Shown: piece by piece, positions 9,508 to 18,632 of the stretch
Numbering within the stretch: position 1 is the stretch's first letter
Layout: every line of letters starts with the position of its first letter
From: Pseudodesulfovibrio sp. 5S69
GTDB lineage: Bacteria > Desulfobacterota > Desulfovibrionia > Desulfovibrionales > Desulfovibrionaceae
NCBI RefSeq assembly: GCF_037094465.1
Contig: NZ_CP146609.1
Coordinates: 1,179,501 to 1,243,500 of the forward strand
Length of the DNA: 64,000 nt
Reading direction: 5' to 3'
The notes under the pieces: generated by a model
The model's database searches: none
Told to the model about the DNA's origin: nothing
What the model saw: only the letters and a program-made list of their open reading frames with translations
Translations under genes and position numbers: made by a program

Positions 9508-10809
9508 TTACATGAGGCTCGGTAGAAACGTCACCAACTGAGGGACCGCAAGCATCAGCGCCACACAGACAACATAGGCGGCCACAAAATACGCAACCCC
9601 CTTGAAAGCGTCGGTCATGGACACGTCGTGCGCCATGGAGGCGACGATGAAGAGGTTGACGCCGACCGGCGGGGTGATGGCGCCGAGCGTGGTGACCACG
9701 GTGATGAGCACGCCGAACCAGATGGGGTCGTAGCCCATGGCCGTGACCACCGGGAAGAAGATGGGGATGGTCACCAGGAGCAGGGCCAGGGCGTCCATGA
9801 CCATGCCGCCGATGACGTAGATCAGGCAGATGACCATGATGATGACCACCGGCGGGATGGGCAGCGCGGCCACCCAGCCTGCGGCCTCGAAGGGCAGCCG
9901 GGTGATGGCCAGGAAGCGGCCGAAGATGACCGCGCCGAGCATGATGACCATGATCATGGAGGAAATCTTGAGGGTGTCGCTGACGGCCAGGCGGAATTTT
10001 TCCACGCTCATCTTGCCCGATACCGTGGCGATGAGCAGGGCCAGGGCCGCGCCCGCCGCACCCGCCTCCGTGGGGGTGAACAACCCCATGAACAGGCCGC
10101 CCATGACCAGGAAAAACAGGGTGACCATCTCGATGGAGCCGGGCAGGGAGCGCAGCTTCTCGGAGAAGGTGGTCTTGGGACCGGCCGGGCCCCAGTCGGG
10201 GTGGCGTTGGCAGAGGTACCAGATGGTCCCCAGGAACAGCGCGGTCAGCAGCACGCCGGGGATCATGCCGCCCACGAACAACTGGGCGATGGACTGGCTG
10301 GTCTGCAGGCCGATGATGATCAGGACCACGGACGGCGGGATGACCACGCCGAGCGTCGCGCCTGCGGCCACCGAGCCCGTGGACAGGATCGGGTTGTACT
10401 TGAACTTCTTCATCTCGGGCAGGGCCACGGTGGACATGGTCGCGGCCGTGGCCGAGTTGGACCCGCAGATGGCCGCGAACCCGGCGCAGGCCAGGACCGT
10501 GGTCATGGCGATGCCGCCCCGGATCTGGCCCATCCAGGCGTAGGCGGATTTGTACAGCCGCTCGTTCACGCCCGAGTAGAAGCAGATCTGGCCCATGAGG
10601 ATGAACAGGGGGATGACGGTCAGCCCGTAGTTGGAAAAGACGTTCCACAGCTCGGTGCCGAGCATGCCCGTGGCCGCGTTCCAGTTGAGCACGTAGGCGA
10701 AGCCGCCGAATCCGATGATGCCCATGGCGAAGGCCACGGGGATGCGGAAGAGAAATATGGAGACCAGGAGCAGGAGGGTGCCGAGAATGCCGGCGGTGAT
10801 CGGATCCAT
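9508..10809 (-). CDS. dctM: TRAP transporter large permease DctM
   Basis: 433 residues, almost entirely hydrophobic, with about 12-13 membrane helices. Family patterns are seen: IPLFILMGQICF near residue 60, the GSNSATAATM stretch, GVVIPPSVV and the repeat-related GAITPPVGVN near the C-terminus. DctM is the sodium-driven transport subunit. ATG 10809 shares bases with the dctQ stop (TAATG), so they are translationally coupled; frames extending to 10965 cover dctQ out of frame. The substrate class (C4-dicarboxylate or another organic acid) cannot be told. Confidence 0.93.
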   Translation of the reverse strand: MDPITAGILGTLLLLVSIFLFRIPVAFAMGIIGFGGFAYVLNWNAATGMLGTELWNVFSNYGLTVIPLFILMGQICFYSGVNERLYKSAYAWMGQIRGGIAMTTVLACAGFAAICGSNSATAATMSTVALPEMKKFKYNPILSTGSVAAGATLGVVIPPSVVLIIIGLQTSQSIAQLFVGGMIPGVLLTALFLGTIWYLCQRHPDWGPAGPKTTFSEKLRSLPGSIEMVTLFFLVMGGLFMGLFTPTEAGAAGAALALLIATVSGKMSVEKFRLAVSDTLKISSMIMVIMLGAVIFGRFLAITRLPFEAAGWVAALPIPPVVIIMVICLIYVIGGMVMDALALLLVTIPIFFPVVTAMGYDPIWFGVLITVVTTLGAITPPVGVNLFIVASMAHDVSMTDAFKGVAYFVAAYVVCVALMLAVPQLVTFLPSLM

Positions 10810-11297
10810 TACGCCACCTTCTCCTGGGTCAGGGACTTGAGCGTGTCCACGGCCAGGACAAAGGCCAGGGCGAGGCACCCGGCGGCCGAGGCGAACACGA
10901 AGGGATGGTAGACGATCTGGAGGGTCTCGGAGACCTCGCCGGTCTTGACCAGGAAGGCCGCCCATTTCCAGGTCTCGATGCCTGCCAGCAGGAAGAAGCC
11001 GCAGGACAGCCCGTTGGTGGCCGCGTCGGCCAACTTGCGGAACCAGGCCGGGAAGCGCGCGAGCAGGATGCCCACGGCGATGTGCGCCTTGCGCCGCTGG
11101 GCGAAGGCCAGGGAGAAGGCGGCCACCACCGCGCCGAGGAAGCCCATGAGCTCGAAGGTGCCCTGTACGGGCACCCAGACAGCGCGCAGGACCATGTTGG
11201 CGCAGGCCAGGAGCATCATGGAGACGAGGAATATGCCTGCCAGCACGGCCAGCGCCCGAGCGATCAGCTCGCTGGCCCGATCGAGGAAATGCATCAT
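10809..11297 (-). CDS. dctQ: TRAP transporter small permease DctQ
   Basis: 162 residues with four membrane helices and the DctQ-type pattern FELMGFLGAVVAAFSLAFAQRRKAHIAV between helices 2 and 3. It forms the membrane complex with DctM. Tandem ATGs at 11297 and 11294 have no strong Shine-Dalgarno, and a hairpin terminator lies just upstream, so expression is likely kept below that of dctP. Confidence 0.9.
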   Translation of the reverse strand: MMHFLDRASELIARALAVLAGIFLVSMMLLACANMVLRAVWVPVQGTFELMGFLGAVVAAFSLAFAQRRKAHIAVGILLARFPAWFRKLADAATNGLSCGFFLLAGIETWKWAAFLVKTGEVSETLQIVYHPFVFASAAGCLALAFVLAVDTLKSLTQEKVA

Positions 11298-11309
11298 GGG
11301 AGGCCCCGG

Positions 11310-11340
11310 AAAAAACGCCCCCGCGCGGACGCGGGGGCGT
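11310..11340 (-). terminator. Intra-operon terminator between dctP and dctQM
   Basis: On the minus strand an 11-bp perfect GC stem (ACGCCCCCGCG with its complement, loop of 4) is followed by TTTTTT. It sits between the dctP stop (11353) and the dctQ start (11297). It probably reduces read-through so that the binding protein is made in excess over the permeases. Confidence 0.8.
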
Positions 11341-11352
11341 TGCGGTATGCGG

Positions 11353-12360
11353 TTACAGGGATTCGTATTTGGCCTGGTATTCGAGCAGGTCCTTGAGCAC
11401 GGCGTCGGCGTCGATGCCGTCCTTGGCGCACTCGGCCTTCCAGTCGTCGACCAGGGGCTGGCCCAGCTTCTTGAGCTCGGCATGCTCGGCCGGGGTCAGC
11501 GTGTGGACCTCGACCTGATACTTTTCCCGGGACCAGTTCAGCGAATCGTCGATGTGGGCGTCCAGGTACCGGCCGGTCCACTGGGCCTGCTCCCGGCCGA
11601 GGTCGTTGAGGACTTCCTTCACGTCGCCGGGCAGGGATTCCCACTTGGCCTTGTTCATGATCACGGCAAACGGATAGACCGGCAGGTTGGTGATGGTCTC
11701 ATGCCGGCAGATGTCGGCGAAGTTGAAATCCTTGAGCACGTCGAAGGAGGAGACCAGCCCCTTGACCACGCCCTTCTGCAGGGCCTCGGGGGTCTCGGAC
11801 ATGGGCATGCCCACGCCCTGGGCGCCCAGAGCGCTCAGGACGCGCAGGATGGTGCCCGAGGCGCGCAGCTCCATGCCCTTGAGGTCGGCCAGCGTCTTGA
11901 CCGGCTCCTTGCTCATGATCTGGGACGGGGCCGAGGTGAACATGGTCAGGACCTTGACGTCCTTGAACTCCTCGGGCTGGTATTTCTGAAAGAGGTCCCA
12001 CATGGTCAGGCTGGCCGCTTCGGTGGAGGTGAAGGCCACGGGCAGGTTGACCGCGGACATGAGCGGGAACACGCCGGGATAGTAGGCGATGGAGATGCAG
12101 CCGATGTCGGCTTGCCCGGTCTGTACGCCGCGGAGCATGTTCTTGGCCCCGAGCAGGGTGGAACCGGGGAAGGTCTGGACGGTCAGCTCGCCGCCGGTGC
12201 GCTTCTCCACCTCAGTCTTCCACCGCTCCATCTGGACGCAGGGGAAGGTCTTGGCGGGCGGGAAGTTGGCATAGGTCACCATGGTCCCCGCCAGGGCCGA
12301 AGCCGCCAGGAGGCCGACCAGAACCAGGCTCAAGGCCAGCACGGTCATCGTTTTTCGCAT
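11353..12360 (-). CDS. dctP: TRAP transporter periplasmic binding protein DctP
   Basis: 335 residues with a signal peptide cut after ASALA (about residue 24). The DctP domain shows MSKEPVKTLADLKGMELRASG (helix and arginine that binds the substrate carboxylate; R about 165) and SLPGDVKEVL. ATG 12360 has AAGGAG six bases upstream; the GTG three bases earlier is too close. It binds an organic acid in the periplasm and hands it to DctQM. First gene of dctPQM. Confidence 0.92.
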   Translation of the reverse strand: MRKTMTVLALSLVLVGLLAASALAGTMVTYANFPPAKTFPCVQMERWKTEVEKRTGGELTVQTFPGSTLLGAKNMLRGVQTGQADIGCISIAYYPGVFPLMSAVNLPVAFTSTEAASLTMWDLFQKYQPEEFKDVKVLTMFTSAPSQIMSKEPVKTLADLKGMELRASGTILRVLSALGAQGVGMPMSETPEALQKGVVKGLVSSFDVLKDFNFADICRHETITNLPVYPFAVIMNKAKWESLPGDVKEVLNDLGREQAQWTGRYLDAHIDDSLNWSREKYQVEVHTLTPAEHAELKKLGQPLVDDWKAECAKDGIDADAVLKDLLEYQAKYESL

Positions 12361-12387
12361 CACTCTCTCCTTGAAATGCGTATGGTT

Positions 12388-12411
12388 GGGAACGGCCGGT
12401 CGGCCGCTCCC
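12388..12411 (-). terminator. GC hairpin between VCBS gene and dctP
   Basis: A 10-bp GC stem (one G-T pair) with loop GGTC directly follows the stop of the VCBS gene on the minus strand. There is no T run after it, so it may be a weak or Rho-assisted terminator or only an RNA-stability element. Confidence 0.4.
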
Positions 12412-14067
12412 CTATTTGGCGTTCAGGTCGTAGGCCAGGACCAGGGTCTTGCGGTTGCCGTAGCCGTAGCCCACAAAGGTGTTGACCAGCACGCACAACT
12501 GCTTGTTGCCGTCGTTGTTCAGGTCGGCCAGGGCCACGTCCGCGACCTGGCCCTTGATGCGCCGGGTCTTCCAGGCCAAGTTCAGACCCACCTGGTCGTA
12601 GACCAGCGAGTGGATTTCACCCTGGGTGAAGTACTTGTAGTTCTTGAACACCTGCGCCGTGGCCGACAGGTCGCGGTTGACCAGCAGCTCGTAGCGCTTG
12701 TTCGAGGTCAACGGTGCGGCGATGCCCCGGATCGGGATGTTGTAGGTGATGCCGTGCTCCTCGGTGGGGCCGCCGCCCATGCCGGCCATCTTGTCGGCGG
12801 TCTCGATGACCACGCCGGAGCTGTTGTAGGTCTCGTCGCTCTCGTAGAGGCGCTCGAAGGTCTGGCTGTAGACCACCAGCTTGTGGCTGTTGTTGATGAC
12901 CACGCACTTGTAGCCCAGGCCGTCGGGCAGGTAGGTCAGATTGTAGACGTTGCCGAAGGGCGGCACCGGAATGGGCTGGCCGATTTCGATCCTGTCGCCC
13001 TTGATGAAGGCCTCGTTGACGTGCTTGTCGAACAGGTCGCGCTGGCCCTTCTTCTGGGCCACCAGGACGGGCATGTAGGTCGGGGGGATGCGCAGCACGC
13101 CGAGAAAGCGGTCCACCTTCTCGACCACGTACTTGAACCTGTCGCCCTTGAACGAGAGGACGCAGGACTGGGGGATGCCGCGCGGAGCGCGGATGCCGCC
13201 CTGGCTCTGGAATCGATAGGCGCCGACGATGAATTCGGGCATGCCGTCACGGTTCAGGTCCGCGATCTCGAGGCGGACGCTCATGACGTTGGCGGGCAGT
13301 TCGAAGGTGTTCAGGTGCTGGAGTTTGCCGTCCTTGACGCGGTAGGCCGAGATGGCCGATTCCTGGAGGATGAAGAGTTCGTTGCGGCCGTCGCCGTCGC
13401 CGTCGGCGATGTACATGCCGAAGGAGAAGAAGGGCAGGGTCTGGCTCCGCCAGCGGCCGGTGGTCTCGGTGCCGCCTTCGTAGCGGAACTGCGGGTTGAG
13501 GGCCGTGGGCTGGAAGGCCTGGCCGTCGCCGGTGAGGAACGGGCTGTCCGTGGGGGCGGCGGTCTGCACCGTGTTCACCGAGGCCTTTTTCTTTTCCACG
13601 GTACCGTAGCCGGGGCGGTTGAACACGTCGCCCTGGAGGAGCTTGGCCTGGGAGTCCAGCCAGTTGGTCATCTCGTCGATGCCCACCTCGCCCTTTTTCT
13701 GCCAGGAATTGCCGTCGGCCGAGATGGCGTCGATGCGCATGTGCGCCTTCTGGCCGAGGATGGCGATCTCGCCGTACATGATGTAGTCGACGCCCAGGCT
13801 GCGCAGGGCGTTCAGGGCCGTGCCCGTGTCCTTGGGCGTGGCGACCGACTGCAGGCTCTTGGTGGTGGGCTCGACGTGGCCGAGCCATTCCAGGTCGTTC
13901 TCCAGGCTGGCCTGGACCGCCTTGGAAAAGTATTCATACTTCTGGGGCCCGTTGTAGACGAACGGGAGGACCGCATAGGTCTTGGCTCCCTGGGCCAGGG
14001 CCGGGGCGGCCAGGAGCAGGGTCGCCGCTAGGGCGATCAAGACGGTGATGACGGGTCTTCTTGCCAT
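12412..14067 (-). CDS. Exported VCBS/FG-GAP repeat protein
   Basis: 551 residues with a signal peptide cut after APALA (about 23). The N-terminal third (TYAVLPFVYNGPQKYEYFSKAV..., YIMYGEI) resembles an envelope/FlgO-like alpha-beta domain. The rest carries calcium-binding-type FG-GAP repeats: ADGDGDGRNELF, DLNRDGMPEFIVG and DLNNDGNKQLCVL. Such proteins fold as beta-propellers in the periplasm or at the surface. ATG 14067 has TCCGGAGGA upstream. It precedes dctPQM on the same strand by 52 bases; a functional link is possible but unproven. Confidence 0.8.
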   Translation of the reverse strand: MARRPVITVLIALAATLLLAAPALAQGAKTYAVLPFVYNGPQKYEYFSKAVQASLENDLEWLGHVEPTTKSLQSVATPKDTGTALNALRSLGVDYIMYGEIAILGQKAHMRIDAISADGNSWQKKGEVGIDEMTNWLDSQAKLLQGDVFNRPGYGTVEKKKASVNTVQTAAPTDSPFLTGDGQAFQPTALNPQFRYEGGTETTGRWRSQTLPFFSFGMYIADGDGDGRNELFILQESAISAYRVKDGKLQHLNTFELPANVMSVRLEIADLNRDGMPEFIVGAYRFQSQGGIRAPRGIPQSCVLSFKGDRFKYVVEKVDRFLGVLRIPPTYMPVLVAQKKGQRDLFDKHVNEAFIKGDRIEIGQPIPVPPFGNVYNLTYLPDGLGYKCVVINNSHKLVVYSQTFERLYESDETYNSSGVVIETADKMAGMGGGPTEEHGITYNIPIRGIAAPLTSNKRYELLVNRDLSATAQVFKNYKYFTQGEIHSLVYDQVGLNLAWKTRRIKGQVADVALADLNNDGNKQLCVLVNTFVGYGYGNRKTLVLAYDLNAK

Positions 14068-14276
14068 GTATTCCTCCGGAAGGTAGGTGATAACCTTGCT
14101 TTTGTGACATGCGTGGACATGCGGTTTCGCACGGGAGCCCCTTGTACCAGTTTCCGGACCGGATGCAAAGGGCCAAGAGAGTTGATAAGGCGGGGCATAG
14201 CCGCTATTGCTGCCGTCGGCGGACGGGCCGGGCGGCAAGGTGACGGCCCGGTGTCCGGCCGCCTCAGGGAGAGTAC

Positions 14277-15560
14277 ATGACCCAATTCGGACGCACCTTC
14301 AGGCTGGTCTGCGACGAACCGGCCGTCCCGGTGGTGGAAGGGCTGCTGCGCGCGCAGGGGTTCGATTTCGGCCCCGAGCCGTTCTACGCCTTCGCCCGCA
14401 GGCTGATTCATGAGCCGTTCCCCCTCGGTGAAAGTCTGGCCGCCCGGTTCGGCCTGATCTACATCCAGGACCGCTCCTCCATGCTGCCGCCGCTGGCTCT
14501 CGACCCTCCGGCCGGGGCCGACGTCCTGGACATGTGTTCCGCGCCGGGCAGCAAGACGAGCCTTCTCTCCCGCCTGGTCGGGCCGCGGGGGTTCGTGTTC
14601 GGATCCGAGCCCTCGGCCGACCGGCTGGGCACCCTGCGCGCCAACCTGCGGCGCACCGGCTCGGTCAACACGGCCACGGCCAAGGCCATGGCCCAGGACC
14701 TGCCCTTTGCGGACGGCGCCTGGGGCCGTATCCAGCTGGACCCGCCGTGCAGCGGCTGGGGCACCGTGGACAAGAACCCCAAGGTCATGGAGGTCTGGTC
14801 CGGGTCCAAGACGGCCCCGCTGGTCTCCCTGCAAAAGACGCTCCTGGAGAGGGCGGCGGCCATGCTGCGCCCCCGCGGCACGGTCCTGTACTCCACCTGC
14901 ACCACCAATATCGAGGAGAACGAGGCCCAGGTCGCCTGGGCCCTGGAGACCCTCGACCTTGAGCTCACGCCGCTTGCCGAGCCCGAGGGGTTCGTCTTCG
15001 AACCTCCGCACATGCCGGGCATGGACGGCGTCCTGCGCGTGGCCGAGGATTCGGACGGCCAGGGGTTCTTTCTGGCGAAGTTCGTCAAGCGGGGCGGCGA
15101 AAGCGCAACGGGCGGAGAGGGTGCGCAAAAAAGAGACCTGCCGGGGAACCGGCTGAACCTGGCCCGGATGGTCGGGGGCGACCTGCCCGACCTGACCCGG
15201 CTGCCTCCGGGCGAGGTCTATGATTTTGGCGGCAAGGCGTTCTTTCTTCACCAAAAGGCATTGGACTTGGTGCCCGGCGGCCTGCGTTGGCAGGGATTTC
15301 CGCTGGGCAAGGTCGCGGGCAAGGGCGACCGGGCCAAGTTCACCCCAGCGCCCCTGGCCCGCATACTGCTCCCGGAGGATCCGTCCAGGGCCGTCTGCGA
15401 CGTGCTCGACGCGGATGATACGGACATCCTGGAGCGCCTCTTCACCGGCCAGAGCGTACCGTTCGGGCAGGGCAGGGGGAGCGTGGGGCTGTATTATCGC
15501 GGCCTGCCTCTGGGTTGGCTGGCCCGGAAGGGCGGGCGTCTCCTTTGGTCTGCGAAATAG
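14277..15560 (+). CDS. RsmF/RsmB-like rRNA cytosine-5 methyltransferase with C-terminal RNA-binding domain
   Basis: 427 residues. The SAM-binding Rossmann domain (about 70-275) has CSAPGSKT (motif I), DPPCSG (motif IV) and YSTCT (motif VI), whose two cysteines are the catalytic pair of NOL1/NOP2/Sun m5C methyltransferases. Residues 300-427 match the RsmF-type C-terminal PUA-like part (FFLHQKAL, GRGSVGLYYRGLPLGWLARKGG). It probably methylates 16S rRNA (RsmF type), but the exact site is not deducible. The ATG follows CAGGGAGAG. Confidence 0.9.
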   Translation: MTQFGRTFRLVCDEPAVPVVEGLLRAQGFDFGPEPFYAFARRLIHEPFPLGESLAARFGLIYIQDRSSMLPPLALDPPAGADVLDMCSAPGSKTSLLSRLVGPRGFVFGSEPSADRLGTLRANLRRTGSVNTATAKAMAQDLPFADGAWGRIQLDPPCSGWGTVDKNPKVMEVWSGSKTAPLVSLQKTLLERAAAMLRPRGTVLYSTCTTNIEENEAQVAWALETLDLELTPLAEPEGFVFEPPHMPGMDGVLRVAEDSDGQGFFLAKFVKRGGESATGGEGAQKRDLPGNRLNLARMVGGDLPDLTRLPPGEVYDFGGKAFFLHQKALDLVPGGLRWQGFPLGKVAGKGDRAKFTPAPLARILLPEDPSRAVCDVLDADDTDILERLFTGQSVPFGQGRGSVGLYYRGLPLGWLARKGGRLLWSAK

Positions 15561-15698
15561 TCATTTCATTTCAGCATGTTGTAGCATGTAAAATTTTTGT
15601 CAAAAAGCGTTGACAAAAGAGAGTTGTATGGGCAGTATGCCCTTCGCTGAACGCGGATGGGTGCTTGGACAAGAGCGCGTCGCCACTGCCGAAAATGG

Positions 15699-15727
15699 TT
15701 GACAAGCGTGCCCTGCCAAGCTAAAGA
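15699..15727 (+). promoter_or_regulatory. Sigma-70 promoter of the tRNA operon
   Basis: TTGACA at 15699-15704, a 17-bp spacer and TAAAGA at 15722-15727 place the start point about six bases before the tRNA-Val gene at 15740. A second TTGACA at 15610 may mark another upstream promoter. Confidence 0.75.
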
Positions 15728-15739
15728 CTCTCTTCCTGC

Positions 15740-15815
15740 GGGCGCGTAGCTCAGCTGGGAGAGCATCGGCCTTACAAGCCGAGGGTCACAGGTTCGAGCC
15801 CTGTCGCGCCCACCA
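15740..15815 (+). tRNA. tRNA-Val (anticodon TAC)
   Basis: The 76-base cloverleaf is complete. Acceptor stem GGGCGCG pairs with CGCGCCC, the D stem is GCTC/GAGC, and the anticodon loop CTTACAA gives TAC. The T arm is ACAGG-TTCGAGC-CCTGT. CCA is encoded. It is cotranscribed with tRNA-Asp 46 bases downstream. Confidence 0.97.
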
Positions 15816-15861
15816 TCTTTGAAATAGAGGGTACGCTTAACACCCTTTATCATATAAGTGC

Positions 15862-15947
<86 letters not shown>

Positions 15948-15958
<11 letters not shown>

Positions 15959-15984
15959 GCAATTAGCTTGAGGTCCTTTTTCTT
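15948..15984 (+). terminator. Terminator of the tRNA operon, overlapping the integrase 3' end
   Basis: AAGGAC-A-TCAAGC and GCTTGA-G-GTCCTT form a hairpin with an AATTA loop followed by TTTTTC. The same bases on the minus strand encode the last residues of the integrase (KKKDLKLIA). Confidence 0.8.
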
Positions 15985-17049
15985 TGCCATATCCAAATCA
16001 GGGTTGGTGGGCCCCGAGGTGGGCCCGGAGAATCCCCCACCTTGCAGAATCATGAGGTGAGGACGTATCGGTTCCATGCCTCGGACATACCTTTCAGTAG
16101 TCGCCAGCTTCTTGTGTCTGAGTATTTGCTGGATGGCTATCATGGGCACGTTGTTGTTCGCCAGGATGGATGCCGTGAGGTGTCGGATACCATGACATCC
16201 AAAAGGCTTAACACCGGCCTTCTTGCAGAGCTTCTGGGGGAACCCCCGATTTTCCATGTAGGGCTTGCCGTTGAACCGGCCACCTTGTTGGGTGAAGACC
16301 CATTCAGTGGTCGCCGCCTGCTTGTGGGCTAGCAGGACCTCAAAGAGCTCGTCCGTCATGGGGAGCCATTCATACTCCATAGAGCTGTCCTGTCGCTTCT
16401 TGGTGCCCAACTGGATACGCTTCCGGCTGAAGTCCACATCTTTCCATTGAAGCCTGTATATCTCTCCGCGCCGGGCTGCTGTGTGCAGCAGGGTCAAGAG
16501 CATGACCTTGTTCTGCCCCTCGGCCACGGCCATGGTCTTCCAGAAGTCCTTTTCAGGCGGGACGTATCGCTCTTGTCTTTGCTCGGGGAACTTTTCCACT
16601 GCCAGGAAGGGATTCACGGCAGGGAAGCCTTCAAGGTACTTGATACCGAAGTTCCAGGCAGCGGCCATGTTCTTCCGCTCCTTGTTGGCGGCATAACCTG
16701 TGCGTTGCTTGTAGATGCGCTGAAGGTGCTTCAGCGCGTCCATCTTCTTGAAGGTGTTGATGTCCGCATGAGGGTCAAGGGACTTGAGGAACCGTTTGAA
16801 AGCGGTTCGCTTCTCGCTATAGGTCTTGGGACTGTATTTGACCGCAAAGTCTAAATACAGGTTTGCCCACTCAAGAAAGGAGGTCGTGTGGGTCTCTGGC
16901 TCTGGCGGCAGTTTCGCCAGTTCCTTTTGCTCGACTTCCCATTTCTTTGCTTCGTCCAGCCTCGTAAACCGCTTGCGGAGTTTCTTGCCGTCTATTTTGA
17001 CCTGCGCCATCCAAACGGTCTTCCCGTTCTTCTTTTGCTTGTAAGGCAT
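15955..17049 (-). CDS. int: Tyrosine recombinase / integrase of island 1
   Basis: 364 residues. An N-terminal SAM-like DNA-binding domain (about 60-150) is followed by the catalytic domain. Visible catalytic residues are Arg in HTAARRGEI (193/194), HxxR in CHGIRH (H286, R289), His 312 in LRHKK and the nucleophile Tyr 321 in TTERY. The ATG at 17049 has AGGAGG five bases away. It integrates at the adjacent tRNA-Asp and is oriented towards it, the normal layout. The C-terminal tail GPTSGPTNPD and KKKDLKLIA run through the tRNA terminator. Confidence 0.95.
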
Positions 17050-17218
17050 AATGCCTCCTAATCGCTTCGCCTATCAGATTTTCAAAGAACAGGATGCGAC
17101 GGCCTAGCTTTACACCACCGTACCGGGCAGGGTGCCTCAATACCGTGGACTCGGCAACCTCAAAGAAATTCGCAGCCTCTTCCGATGTGTATTTCTTGCC
17201 AAGGTTTGGGAGTTTCAT
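16871..17218 (-). CDS. Excisionase-like helix-turn-helix protein overlapping int
   Basis: 115 residues in the open frame. Residues 8-55 (YTSEEAANFFEVAESTVLR and VKLGRRILFFENLI) match the MerR/AlpA-type helix-turn-helix of excisionases and recombination directionality factors. The start shares ATGA with the rep stop, so the genes are coupled. The frame does not stop before int but runs 179 bases into it; residues from about 58 on are low-complexity and likely just the shadow of int, so the C-terminus is doubtful though the stop is unambiguous. Confidence 0.65.
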   Translation of the reverse strand: MKLPNLGKKYTSEEAANFFEVAESTVLRHPARYGGVKLGRRILFFENLIGEAIRRHYALQAKEEREDRLDGAGQNRRQETPQAVYEAGRSKEMGSRAKGTGETAARARDPHDLLS

Positions 17219-18480
17219 TTGATCACACCCATGTCATAGAGTTCCCAAGCGTAATCCGGCTCTATGCCCAAGGTCAGCATGTCGGCGGGATGGCCCTCTT
17301 TAATACGCTGGTAGTTTGCCAGTTGGTATTTCCCTTTGCCTCTATAGTTCTTGGCGCGCTTCCGGTTAACAGCATCCTTCAATTCCAATTTGCTTTTCCC
17401 GGAGAGGTTAAGAGCCTTGCGAAAGACCTTTACGAGTCCTTCCTGGGACACTTCCTCAAAAAGGGGAGTGGTTCCGAATTCGTCGTCCACGGCAGCAAGC
17501 GCAATGACGAGTCCCACTGCCTGAGTTGCCAATTGGAATTGGGTTGCTCGTACAGCCTTCGCACGAATTGCCGGAACCGGGTCTGAAACGCCGATGAAGT
17601 TGTTTTGGACGGTTTGCCACCAGCCCAATGTTTTACGCTGAGTATGATGCTTGCCTGGGTTGGTTTGGAACTTGAGCCATTTCTTGGTGCAATAGCCCCA
17701 GATGCTATCAAGGATTTTGAGACAATCTTCAATCGTGTCGATTCCGAGGTTTTTGAGCGGTTCCCGACGAAGTTGGAATTCAACCCGGATTACCCTCTTT
17801 GTCTCAGGCACTTCAGAAGTGCCCCAGACGTCGTACATCCAAGTCTTGTGTGATTGTGTTTCGATTTCCTCCACCTTGTCGTAGAGGCGGCAAGACAGAT
17901 CGTCTTTCCCGATGTGGACGCCGGTAAGAATGTTGCTTTTTGTGTAGTAGGCAACTTTTCTGGCCCTGGACACTTTGTTTCGGAACAGCTCACCATCCCA
18001 TTCGCAATCCGGGATGAGTATGTCCATGCAAAGGTCAATTCGGCTGGGCTTGATTACGAGGATTTCCGAATGGACCCCTTCAAGGGCCAGGATGATGCGT
18101 TTGATTGCATCTTGAATTCCGAACTGCCAGAGCGTTTCAGATCGAATTTCAATGAACACATTCGGCCTGGAATTCGGAATAAGTGCTTTTCCAAATTTGA
18201 CCGCGTATTGGGTTCCCGAAATTATCCATTTATATCCGTTGCCTCCGTTCGGAAGCGTTGTGAAAAGCAATTCGTCATTGAACTCCGGAATTTGAATCTT
18301 CATCGGGTAGGAGTGCCCGGTATTCTGGGCGGCCTTCTTATTCATATCCAAGAGTTCGTGGAAAAAGTGGTCCTTCCACTTCACGCCTAGAGACAGATTC
18401 AGAGAATCCACCCCGGACGCGAGTACCTCCGGCTCCAAGGGAAGCTCCGTGTTCACCTTTGAAGGGGGGCTGATAGTCAT
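17215..18480 (-). CDS. Rolling-circle-type replication initiation protein (Rep_trans-like)
   Basis: 421 residues from ATG 18480. The pattern IKPSRIDLCMDI (about 160-172), the RLYDKVEEI motif with a probable catalytic Tyr (about 210) and the VIRVEFQLRREPL strand fit the replication initiation factor/Rep_trans family that nicks and unwinds plasmids and integrative elements. It is followed with ATGA overlap by the excisionase-like gene and int. An in-frame ATG at 18534 would add 18 residues but lacks a Shine-Dalgarno. A 14-bp palindrome covers the start codon. Other option: a relaxase-like initiator. Confidence 0.72.
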   Translation of the reverse strand: MTISPPSKVNTELPLEPEVLASGVDSLNLSLGVKWKDHFFHELLDMNKKAAQNTGHSYPMKIQIPEFNDELLFTTLPNGGNGYKWIISGTQYAVKFGKALIPNSRPNVFIEIRSETLWQFGIQDAIKRIILALEGVHSEILVIKPSRIDLCMDILIPDCEWDGELFRNKVSRARKVAYYTKSNILTGVHIGKDDLSCRLYDKVEEIETQSHKTWMYDVWGTSEVPETKRVIRVEFQLRREPLKNLGIDTIEDCLKILDSIWGYCTKKWLKFQTNPGKHHTQRKTLGWWQTVQNNFIGVSDPVPAIRAKAVRATQFQLATQAVGLVIALAAVDDEFGTTPLFEEVSQEGLVKVFRKALNLSGKSKLELKDAVNRKRAKNYRGKGKYQLANYQRIKEGHPADMLTLGIEPDYAWELYDMGVIK

Positions 18481-18492
18481 CAGCCCCCCTTC
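18461..18492. repeat. Perfect 14-bp palindrome at the rep start (candidate origin)
   Basis: GAAGGGGGGCTGAT, loop AGTC, then its exact complement. The rep start codon lies inside. No T run follows on either strand, so it is unlikely to be a terminator. In rolling-circle replicons the nick site is often a hairpin in or beside rep, so this is a candidate origin or a translational control hairpin. Confidence 0.6.
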
Positions 18493-18565
18493 TAGTGAAC
18501 GCGAAGGCTGTGTGCGTTGTTTCTTCGTGCTCATGTGGTGGAAAATATGGAATCGGAAAAAGAAA

Positions 18566-18601
18566 CACCTGGACACGAAAAAAGAAAATCGTGTCCAGGT
18601 G
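18566..18601 (-). terminator. Terminator after the 297-residue unknown gene
   Basis: A 13-bp perfect stem (CACCTGGACACGA and complement, 10-base A-rich loop) is followed on the minus strand by TTTCTTTTT. It lies between the stop at 18633 and the rep gene. Confidence 0.75.
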
Positions 18602-18632
18602 CCGGGGAACGGGGAATGCTATTCTGGAAAAT

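Noticed and set aside
10945..14031. 1028-codon plus-strand frame over dctQ, dctP and the VCBS gene
   Set aside because: Long only because of high GC; lies opposite three recognisable genes.
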